From assembly GCA_902805535.1 (NCBI GenBank), contig CADCTN010000053.1, forward strand, positions 1 to 43,956: a stretch of DNA of 43,956 nucleotides. Direction: 5' to 3'. The translations under genes were made by a program, and so were the position numbers. The notes under the pieces are model-generated. The model was not told where the DNA came from and ran no database searches. It was given only the letters and a program-made list of their open reading frames with translations. The stretch is from an uncultured Blastococcus sp. GTDB taxonomy: Bacteria; Actinomycetota; Actinomycetes; Mycobacteriales; Geodermatophilaceae. Shown here piece after piece: positions 23,813 to 30,464 of the stretch. Numbering within the stretch: the stretch's first letter is position 1; each line of letters starts with the position of its first letter.

Positions 23813-24334
23813 ATGACGGTCGCCGCACTCGTCCTGCTCGCCCTCGTCGCCGCCGGCGGCCTGGTCCTCACCGCCCGCGGGGAGCGGGTCCGCCCGACCT
23901 GGACCGCGGTCCTCCTCACCGGCCTGCTCGCCGCCGCGGCCGTCGTCGCCTGGGCCGCCGACGAGTCCACCGACGGCCTCTCCTCCGGGGCCACGGTCGC
24001 GGCCGTGCTCGCCGCGGTCCTGGGCGGAGGACCGGTCGCGACCGCCGTCCTCCGCGCGGCCGACCCCGCCGCCGTCGGCGTCACCGGCGGTCCGCAGGAC
24101 CCGACGATCCTGCGCGGCGGTGCCTGGATCGGCGCGCTCGAGCGTGCTGCAGTGGCCGGCGCGCTGCTGGTCGGCTCCGTCGAGGGCCTCGCCGTCGTCC
24201 TTGCCGTCAAGGGGCTGGGCCGGTTCGCCGAGCTGCGGGCGCCCGCAGCGGCCGAGCGGTTCATCGTCGGCACGCTGGCCAGCGGGCTCTGGGCAGCCGC
24301 CTGCGTCGGGGTCGCCCTGCTGCTGCGGGCCTGA
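23813..24334 (+). CDS. Polytopic membrane protein paired with the SatD-like gene
   Basis: A 173-residue protein with about five membrane helices (near residues 3-20, 28-48, 60-80, 102-130 and 147-171). The C-terminal module IGALERAAV..KGLGRFAEL..ERFIVGTLASGLWA resembles the end of DUF3307 membrane proteins, which I recall beside SatD genes in other phyla; this match is from memory. It starts 7 bp after the satD-like stop with no separate promoter, so the two are co-expressed. Function unknown. Confidence 0.72.
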   Translation: MTVAALVLLALVAAGGLVLTARGERVRPTWTAVLLTGLLAAAAVVAWAADESTDGLSSGATVAAVLAAVLGGGPVATAVLRAADPAAVGVTGGPQDPTILRGGAWIGALERAAVAGALLVGSVEGLAVVLAVKGLGRFAELRAPAAAERFIVGTLASGLWAAACVGVALLLRA

Positions 24335-24413
24335 CCAGGCCGCCACGCCCAGCACGGTGATCGCCGGGCGGGGACAATGGCCACCGATCCGCAGTCGTCC
24401 CCCTGGAGGCCCC

Positions 24414-24959
24414 GTGTCCGAGTCGTCCGCAACCGGTGCCGTGCGCCATCCCGACCTGCTCGGCATCTACTGCAACGACCACCTGGCCGCGGCCACCGGG
24501 GGGATCGAGCTGGTCAGCCGGATGATCGGCGTCCACCGGGGCACGGCTCACGAGCCCCGCCTGGAGCAGCTGCTCGACGAGCTGCGCGAGGAGCGCGCCG
24601 GCCTCCGCGCGTCGATGGCGGCGCTCGGCGTCCCCGTGCGGCAGTACAAGCAGGTCGGCTCGTGGGTGGGGGAGAAGCTCTCCCGGCTCAAGCTCAACGG
24701 GCACCTGCTGTCCCGGTCGCCGCTGAGCGACCTGGTCGAGTTCGAGTTCATCTCCACCGCGGTGCTGGCCAAGCGGGCCGGGTTCGAGACCCTGCGCGAG
24801 CTGGCCGACGTGGACGACCGGCTGGACGCCGCTCTGCTAGACCGGCTGATCGCCCAGGCCGACAAGCAGCACGACTGGCTCGCCGACGTCCGGCGCGAGG
24901 TCGCCGCGGGGGTGTTCGGCGGGAACCCCGGCCCGGCGGACGCCGCGGCCGGCAGCTGA
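24414..24959 (+). CDS. Helical protein of unknown function
   Basis: A 181-residue protein that I do not recognise. It begins SESSATGAVRHPDLLGIYCNDHLAAATGG and is almost wholly alpha-helical by composition, with long amphipathic Leu/Arg/Glu helices (LEQLLDELREERAGL, LADVDDRLDAALLDRLIAQADKQHDWL). The pattern suggests a four-helix, ferritin-like bundle, but no clear metal-ligand set can be assigned. CTGGAGG lies before the GTG start, which fixes it against longer upstream readings of the frame. It lies between the satD pair and the dienelactone hydrolase, all on one strand. Confidence 0.75.
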   Translation: MSESSATGAVRHPDLLGIYCNDHLAAATGGIELVSRMIGVHRGTAHEPRLEQLLDELREERAGLRASMAALGVPVRQYKQVGSWVGEKLSRLKLNGHLLSRSPLSDLVEFEFISTAVLAKRAGFETLRELADVDDRLDAALLDRLIAQADKQHDWLADVRREVAAGVFGGNPGPADAAAGS

Positions 24960-24969
24960 GCGCCCGCGC

Positions 24970-25722
24970 ATGTGCCATGACCACGACAGCCGCCCGCCCG
25001 CACCGCCCCGCAGCGGCGACGTCGCCGAGCGCGGCCTCCTGACGCTCACCTCGGCCGACGGCACGTCCTTCCCGGCGGCCTACGCCGCACCGGCGGAGGC
25101 GGCCGGCACCGGGGTCGTGCTGCTGCCCGACGTCCGCGGGCTGCACCCGTTCTACGTGGCGCTGGCCGAGCAGTTCGCCCGGGCAGGTCTGCCCACAGTG
25201 GCGATCGACTACTTCGGCCGCACCGCCGGCGTGCCCGATCGCGGGGTGCGGGACGCCGACTTCGAGTGGCGGCCCCACGTCGAGGCGGCGACCGCCGAGG
25301 ACATCGATGCCGACGTCGCCACCGCGATCGAGTACCTGCGGGCGCGGGCCGGCGCGCACCTGCCGGTGGTCACCGTCGGCTTCTGCCTGGGCGGCAGCAT
25401 CTCCTGGCGGCAGTCCGGCGGTTCCCTGGAGCTCGCCGGCTGCGTCGGCTTCTACGGCCGGCCGTCGGTGGTCGGCGACGCGGCCGGGCGGGCCCGGCTG
25501 CCCACGGTGATGCTCGTCGCCGGTGCCGATGCGGCCACCCCGGTGGCCGATCAGCTGGCGCTGGCCGCGACGATGCGGGCGGCCGGCGCGGAGGTCGACG
25601 CGGTGGTCTACGACGGCGCGCCGCACTCCTTCTTCGACCGGGCGTTCGACGAGTGGGCGGACGCGTGCCAGGACGCGTGGGAGCACGTGCTCGCCCTGAC
25701 CGATCGGGTGGCGCTCCGCTGA
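24970..25722 (+). CDS. Dienelactone hydrolase family protein
   Basis: A 250-residue alpha/beta hydrolase of the dienelactone hydrolase family. It has the nucleophile elbow VGFCLGG (Cys near residue 139), a strand-loop Asp in LVAGADAATP and the catalytic His in GAPHSFFDRAFDEW. The start of the fold is GVVLLPDVRGLHPFY. The Cys nucleophile is the family hallmark. No chlorocatechol genes are nearby, so the true substrate is probably another lactone or ester. The gene starts 10 bp after the previous stop, suggesting an operon; its first residues (MCHDHDSR) are unusual. Confidence 0.88.
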   Translation: MCHDHDSRPPAPPRSGDVAERGLLTLTSADGTSFPAAYAAPAEAAGTGVVLLPDVRGLHPFYVALAEQFARAGLPTVAIDYFGRTAGVPDRGVRDADFEWRPHVEAATAEDIDADVATAIEYLRARAGAHLPVVTVGFCLGGSISWRQSGGSLELAGCVGFYGRPSVVGDAAGRARLPTVMLVAGADAATPVADQLALAATMRAAGAEVDAVVYDGAPHSFFDRAFDEWADACQDAWEHVLALTDRVALR

Positions 25723-25732
25723 CGGGTGGCCG

Positions 25733-26257
25733 GTGACCGGCGGCCGTGGCCCCGCCGGTGCGGGGCTCCCGGCGACCCTCTCGCTCGGCGGGTCCGCCTA
25801 CGGGCTCCGCCGGGCGACCGCCGACGACGTCCCCGCCCTCGTCGCGCTCCTGGCCGACGACCCGCTCGGTGCCGGCCGGGAGACGATCGCCGGCGACCTC
25901 GGGGCCTACCTCGAGGCCTTCGACCAGGTGGATCGCGACCCCGCCCACCTGCTGCTGGTCGCCGAGGACGGGGACACCGTCGTCGGCACGCTGCAGCTGA
26001 CCCTCGTGCCCGGGTTGTCCCGGGGCGGTGCGCTGCGCGGGCAGATCGAGGCGGTGCGGGTGGCGGCGGGTGCGCGCGGCCGGGGGCTCGGCGCGGCGCT
26101 GGTCGGCTGGGCCGCGGAGGAGGCGGGGCGCCGGGGAGCCACGCTGGTGCAGCTGACCACCGACAAGCAGCGGGCCGGCGCACGCCGCTTCTACGAACGG
26201 CTGGGCTTCATCGCCTCGCACGAGGGGATGAAGCTCCGGTTGCCGCGGTCCTCCTAG
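25733..26257 (+). CDS. GNAT family N-acetyltransferase
   Basis: A 174-residue acetyltransferase. The acetyl-CoA-binding motif is IEAVRVAAGARGRGLGAALVGWAAEEA (RGRGLG loop, about residues 100-128), followed by the C-terminal ARRFYERLGFIASHEGMKLRL. The N-terminal part (YGLRRATADDVPALVALLADDPLG) is typical. GTG start 10 bp after the dienelactone hydrolase stop. The substrate is unknown. Confidence 0.9.
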   Translation: MTGGRGPAGAGLPATLSLGGSAYGLRRATADDVPALVALLADDPLGAGRETIAGDLGAYLEAFDQVDRDPAHLLLVAEDGDTVVGTLQLTLVPGLSRGGALRGQIEAVRVAAGARGRGLGAALVGWAAEEAGRRGATLVQLTTDKQRAGARRFYERLGFIASHEGMKLRLPRSS

Positions 26258-26266
26258 GGTGGGGCG

Positions 26267-26662
26267 GTGAGCAGCGAGCCGATCGACCCGGGTGTCGTCG
26301 AACTGGCCGGCCGGGTCTTCGACCTGGCCCGCGGGGGCGTCACGGAGGACCTGGCGGCCTACCTCGACGCCGGCGTCCCGGTGAACCTGACCAACGACAA
26401 GGGCGACACCCTGCTGATCCTGACCGCCTACCACGGGCACCCCGCCACGGTGGGCATGCTGCTCGACCGGGGCGCGGACCACTCGCGGGCCAACGACCGC
26501 GGCCAGACCGCGCTCGCGGCGGCGGTCTTCCGGCAGTCCACCGAGGCCGTGACCCGGCTGCTCGCGGCCGGTGCCGACCCCGACGGGGGCGGGCCCAGTG
26601 CCCGGGCCACCGCGGCGTTCTTCGACCTCCCGGCGATGATGGAGCTGCTCGACGCCCGGTAG
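26267..26662 (+). CDS. Ankyrin repeat protein
   Basis: A 131-residue protein built of about three ankyrin repeats: LAAYLDAGVPVNLTNDKGDTLLILTAYHGH, TVGMLLDRGADHSRANDRGQTALAAAVFRQ and a last VTRLLAAGADPDGGGPSARATAAFFD. It lacks signal and membrane segments and should act as a cytoplasmic binding protein. Small ankyrin proteins sometimes accompany catalases or other enzymes, but no partner is obvious here. The GTG start lies 9 bp after the acetyltransferase stop. Confidence 0.88.
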   Translation: MSSEPIDPGVVELAGRVFDLARGGVTEDLAAYLDAGVPVNLTNDKGDTLLILTAYHGHPATVGMLLDRGADHSRANDRGQTALAAAVFRQSTEAVTRLLAAGADPDGGGPSARATAAFFDLPAMMELLDAR

Positions 26663-26728
26663 GCGCGCCTCCCGGCATGGGGGCAGGGTGGCGGGGTAGG
26701 ACGAGCCGAGGACGGAGAGGGGGAGGAC

Positions 26729-28048
26729 ATGGTGGTCCGACCGGACGTGACCGCCCCCGGCTCGACCGCGCCGATGAAGCGCCCGCCGTCCCGCACTCCC
26801 GTCGACCCGGTGGCCGACGACGGCGCGGCCGGCCCCGCGCCGGACGACGCAGGAGCCGCCCCGGCGGGCGGCGGCTCCACCGCGATGGATCCGCAGCCGG
26901 CGCCGTCCGGAATCCCGCGCTGGCTGCTGCTCCTCGCCGGCCTCGCGGCGGCGACCGTCGCCGTGGCGGGGTTGCGGGCCGTCGCCTGGCTGGTCGCGCC
27001 GGTGTTCCTGGCGCTCGTCGTGGTCATCGCCGTGAGCCCCGTCCAGCGGTGGCTGCGCCGCATCGGGACCCCGGGTTGGCTGGCGACCACTGTCCTGCTG
27101 GTGCTCGTCTGGACGGTGCTGCTCTCCTTCGTGGCCCTGCTCGTGCTCTCGATCGCGCAGATGGCGGCGCTGCTGCCCGACTACGCCGGTCGCGCCGAGA
27201 TCCTGATCAACGACGTGGTCACCGACCTCAACGACGCCGGGATCGTCTCCGGCCAGCTGTCGGACCTGGTCGAGCAGATCGACTACAGCCAGCTGGTCGG
27301 CGTCGCGACCGGCCTCCTGGCCAGGCTGACCGATGCGGCCAGCACCCTCGTCCTGCTGCTCACGGCGCTGGTCTTCGTGGCCATCGAGTCCAGCGGGTTC
27401 GGTCGCCGGATGGCGCTGGTCGGCGCCGACCGCCCCCACCTGCCGGTCGCGATGAGCCTGTTCACCCAGGGCACCCGCAGCTACCTGCTGGTGAGCACCG
27501 TCTTCGGTGCGGTCGTGGCGCTGGGGGACTGGATCGCGCTGTCGATCATCGGCATCCCCGCCGCAGGCATCTGGGGCCTGCTCGCCTTCGTCACGAACTA
27601 CGTGCCCAACATCGGCTTCGTCCTGGGCGTCGTCCCACCCGCCCTGCTCGGTCTGCTGGCCGGTGGCTGGGGCGATCTCATCGCCGTCGTGGTCGTGTAC
27701 TCGCTGCTGAACTTCGTCATCCAGACGCTCATCCAGCCCCGGTTCGTCGGCGACTCGGTGGGTCTGTCGATGACGGTCACCTTCATCGCGCTGCTGTTCT
27801 GGAGCTGGGTGCTGGGGGCCCTCGGTGCCCTGCTGGCGATCCCACTGACCCTGCTGGCCAAGGCCCTCCTGGTCGACGTCGATCCACGGGGGCAGTGGCT
27901 GGACGCGCTGCTGCGCGAGGAGCCCCGCGCGCCGCGCACGATGCGGGCCAAGCGGCGCATGCACGCCCGCCGGTCGGCGCTGGCCTCGGTCCGTCGGCTG
28001 CACCACCCGCGCCGGGCCCCGCAGTCCACCGGTGTCCCGCCGGAGTGA
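26729..28048 (+). CDS. AI-2E family transporter (second copy)
   Basis: A 439-residue AI-2E/UPF0118 membrane protein. A 65-residue Pro/Ala-rich cytoplasmic N-terminus is followed by helices around WLLLLAGLAAATVAVAGL and LVAPVFLALVVVIAVSPV. The soluble insert runs from DYAGRAEILINDVV to LVEQIDYSQLV. The family signatures are GLLAFVTNYVPNIGFVLGVVPPALLG, NFVIQTLIQPRFVGDSVGLS and LGALLAIPLTLLAKALLVD. The tail is basic and may contact DNA or lipids. GGGGAGG supports the ATG. A GGGTAG hexamer with GCAT 15 bases upstream (26675-26699) precedes it. Substrate unknown; only distantly related to the copy at 21367. Confidence 0.88.
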   Translation: MVVRPDVTAPGSTAPMKRPPSRTPVDPVADDGAAGPAPDDAGAAPAGGGSTAMDPQPAPSGIPRWLLLLAGLAAATVAVAGLRAVAWLVAPVFLALVVVIAVSPVQRWLRRIGTPGWLATTVLLVLVWTVLLSFVALLVLSIAQMAALLPDYAGRAEILINDVVTDLNDAGIVSGQLSDLVEQIDYSQLVGVATGLLARLTDAASTLVLLLTALVFVAIESSGFGRRMALVGADRPHLPVAMSLFTQGTRSYLLVSTVFGAVVALGDWIALSIIGIPAAGIWGLLAFVTNYVPNIGFVLGVVPPALLGLLAGGWGDLIAVVVVYSLLNFVIQTLIQPRFVGDSVGLSMTVTFIALLFWSWVLGALGALLAIPLTLLAKALLVDVDPRGQWLDALLREEPRAPRTMRAKRRMHARRSALASVRRLHHPRRAPQSTGVPPE

Positions 28049-28173
28049 GTGGCCCGCCGGACCGTGTGACCGGTGCCCCGGAGCCCGGCCGTAACGTGTC
28101 GGCCGCAGCTCTCGGCCCGTCGCGCGGACCTTCCGCGGACGGCAGCCGGCATCCGACGGAAAGGGAACATCTG

Positions 28174-28941
28174 ATGAGCGAGGCAACTACCGCCACCCGG
28201 GTGGCCATCGTGACCGGAGCCGCCCGCGGGATCGGCGCGGCGACGGCCCTCCGGCTGGCCCAGGACGGGTTCGCCGTCGCCGTTCTCGACCTCGACGAGT
28301 CCGCAGCCAAGGGCACGGTCCAGGCGATCGAGGCCGCCGGTGGACGCGCCCTGGCCGTGGGCGCCGACGTGAGCGACGCCGCGATGGTCGAGTCCGCCGT
28401 CGAGCGGATCGCCACCGAGCTGGGCGGCCCCACCGTGCTGGTGAACAACGCCGGTGTGCTGCGGGACAACATGCTCTTCAAGATGTCGGACTCCGACTGG
28501 GACATCGTCATGAACGTGCACCTGCGGGGTGCCTTCCTGATGACGCGAGCCGCGCAGAAGCACATGATCGAGGCCAAGTGGGGACGGATCGTCAACCTCT
28601 CCAGCACCTCGGCGCTGGGCAACCGCGGCCAGGCGAACTACGCGACGGCCAAGGCCGGTCTGCAGGGGTTCACCAAGACCCTCGCGATCGAGCTCGGCAA
28701 GTTCGGCGTCACCGCCAACGCCATCGCCCCGGGCTTCATCGAGACGGAGATGACCAGGGCGACCGCCGACCGCATGGGCATCCCGTTCGAGGACTTCGTC
28801 AAGGGCGCGGCCGCCCAGATCCCGGTGGCGCGCACGGGCAAGCCGGAGGACATCGCCCACCTGGTGTCCTTCTTCGTCAGCGAGGGGGCGGGCTTCGTGT
28901 CCGGCCAGGTCGTCTACGCCGCCGGTGGCCCCAAGGCGTGA
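28174..28941 (+). CDS. SDR reductase, FabG-like
   Basis: A 255-residue short-chain reductase close to 3-oxoacyl-ACP/acetoacetyl-CoA reductases. It has TGAARGIG (about residue 14), NNAGVLRDNMLFKM, the catalytic NLSSTSALGNRGQANYATAK, IAPGFIETEMTRA and the C-terminal GFVSGQVVYAAGG. AAGGGAA precedes the ATG. A crotonase gene follows 73 bp downstream, so the pair may act on acyl-CoA intermediates in fatty-acid or polyhydroxyalkanoate metabolism. That is inference, since SDRs are broad. Confidence 0.92.
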   Translation: MSEATTATRVAIVTGAARGIGAATALRLAQDGFAVAVLDLDESAAKGTVQAIEAAGGRALAVGADVSDAAMVESAVERIATELGGPTVLVNNAGVLRDNMLFKMSDSDWDIVMNVHLRGAFLMTRAAQKHMIEAKWGRIVNLSSTSALGNRGQANYATAKAGLQGFTKTLAIELGKFGVTANAIAPGFIETEMTRATADRMGIPFEDFVKGAAAQIPVARTGKPEDIAHLVSFFVSEGAGFVSGQVVYAAGGPKA

Positions 28942-29014
28942 GGGAAGAGACTCGCCGGGGCCCGGGGTCGCTGTCAGCACCCTGGCCCGGTGCCGTCGGC
29001 AACGAGGAGGGCAC

Positions 29015-29779
29015 GTGTCCGACGAGGTCCTGGTCGAGCGCCGCGGTGCGGTGCAGGTCATCACCATCAACCGCCCGCAGGCCCGCAACGCGCTGGACGC
29101 CACGGTGGCCCGCGGAGTGGCCGACGCCGTCGACGAGCTGGACGCGACCGACGAGCTGCGCGCCGGCGTGCTGACCGGAGCGGGCGGCTTCTTCTCCGCC
29201 GGCATGGACCTCAAGGCGTTCCTCCGCGGGGAGACGCCGTCGATCGAGGGCCGGGGGCTCTGCGGCATCACCCGCACCCCGCCGCGCACGCCGCTGCTGG
29301 CGGCGGTCGAAGGCGGCGCCCTGGCCGGCGGGCTCGAGCTGGTCCTCGCCTGCGACCTGGTCGTGGCCGGCCGGGGTGCGCGCTTCGGCGTCCCCGAGGT
29401 CAAACGATCCCTGGTGGCCGCCGGTGGCGCCGCCCTGCTGCTGCCGCAGCGGGTGCCGCGTGCCCTGGCCCTCGAACTCCTGCTCACCGGCGACCCCATG
29501 GACGCCGAGCGCGCAGCTGCGGCCGGGCTGGTCAACCGGGTCGTCGACGACGGCTCGGCCGTCGACGCCGCGCTCGCCCTGGCCGACGTCATCGCCGCGA
29601 ACGGGCCGCTGGCCGTGGCCGCGACCAAGCAGGTCGTCCTGTCCGCGCCGTCGTGGCCGACGGAGGAGGTGTGGGACCGGCAGGACGAGGTGGTCCGCCC
29701 GGTGTTCGACTCCGCCGACGCGCGGGAGGGTTCGGCCGCCTTCGCCGAGAAGCGCGCCCCGGTGTGGCGCGGCCGCTGA
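29015..29779 (+). CDS. Enoyl-CoA hydratase/isomerase (crotonase) family protein
   Basis: A 254-residue crotonase-fold protein. The N-terminal INRPQARNALDA, the oxyanion-hole segment FFSAGMDLKAF, and AAVEGGALAGGLELVLACDLVVAGRGARFGVPEVKRSL are typical. The catalytic Glu expected in the second segment is in the PEVK context. The MDLKAF form is frequent in actinobacterial crotonases of beta-oxidation or of the crotonase-like degradative group. GAGGAGG precedes the GTG start. Likely functional partner of the SDR upstream. Confidence 0.92.
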   Translation: MSDEVLVERRGAVQVITINRPQARNALDATVARGVADAVDELDATDELRAGVLTGAGGFFSAGMDLKAFLRGETPSIEGRGLCGITRTPPRTPLLAAVEGGALAGGLELVLACDLVVAGRGARFGVPEVKRSLVAAGGAALLLPQRVPRALALELLLTGDPMDAERAAAAGLVNRVVDDGSAVDAALALADVIAANGPLAVAATKQVVLSAPSWPTEEVWDRQDEVVRPVFDSADAREGSAAFAEKRAPVWRGR

Positions 29780-29827
29780 GCTGACCATCGGGGAAGCTGC
29801 CGGTGCCCCGCCGGCGTTGCACCGGTC

Positions 29828-30451
29828 GTGGCCCGCTCCGCACTGCGCCTCCTCCTCCTGGGCGACTCCATCGCGTTCGGCACCGGTGCCCTCCGCGCCG
29901 AGGACACCCTCGGCCGCCGCCTCGCGGCGGTGCTGACCGCCGACGGGTTCGACGTCGACCTGCACGTGCTCGCCGTCCCCGGCGCGGTGTCCGCGGACCT
30001 CGCCGCGCAGGTCCGCCGCGCCGAGCCGCTCGGCGCCGACCTCGCCGTCGTCGTCATCGGGGCCAACGACCTCGCCCGCTTCGTCCCGCCGGACGAGGCC
30101 GCCCGCGCACTGGCCGCCGCGGTCGCCGCCCTGCGGGCGCGGGGAACCGACGTGGTCGTGGTCCCGGCTCCCGACATGTCGTCGGTGCCGCTGCTCCCGC
30201 CGGCCTTCCGCGCCCTGGTCCGATCGGCCTGCGCGCAGCTCCAGCAGCGGCAGGTCGCGGTGGTCGAGGCGGCGGGCGGAACGGTCGCCGGGGTGGCCGC
30301 CGACGTGGCGAGCGCGTTCGCCGCGGACCCGGCGATGTTCTCCGCCGACCGGTTCCACCCCTCCTCCACCGGCTATGCGCACATCGCGGCGGCGCTCGCG
30401 CCGGCGGTCTTGGACGCCGCCCGGGCCCGACGGGACGACGCCGCCGCGTAG
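29828..30451 (+). CDS. SGNH/GDSL hydrolase
   Basis: A 207-residue SGNH hydrolase with LLLGDSIAFGTG (block I nucleophile Ser), the block II Gly region VLAVPGAVS, VVIGANDL (block III Asn) and DRFHPSSTGYAHIA (block V Asp/His). No signal peptide is obvious, so it is probably cytosolic. The substrate (ester or acetylated sugar/peptide) is unknown. The GTG start lies 48 bp after the crotonase stop. It is convergent with the large oxidoreductase on the other strand, 13 bp away. Confidence 0.9.
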   Translation: MARSALRLLLLGDSIAFGTGALRAEDTLGRRLAAVLTADGFDVDLHVLAVPGAVSADLAAQVRRAEPLGADLAVVVIGANDLARFVPPDEAARALAAAVAALRARGTDVVVVPAPDMSSVPLLPPAFRALVRSACAQLQQRQVAVVEAAGGTVAGVAADVASAFAADPAMFSADRFHPSSTGYAHIAAALAPAVLDAARARRDDAAA

Positions 30452-30464
30452 CCCGCGGAGCCGG

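Noticed and set aside
25370-28186. A 938-codon open frame on the minus strand
   Set aside because: It lies opposite several solid plus-strand genes. It is made of Arg, Gly, Gln, Asp and His runs typical of reverse-strand shadows in GC-rich DNA and contains no recognisable domain.
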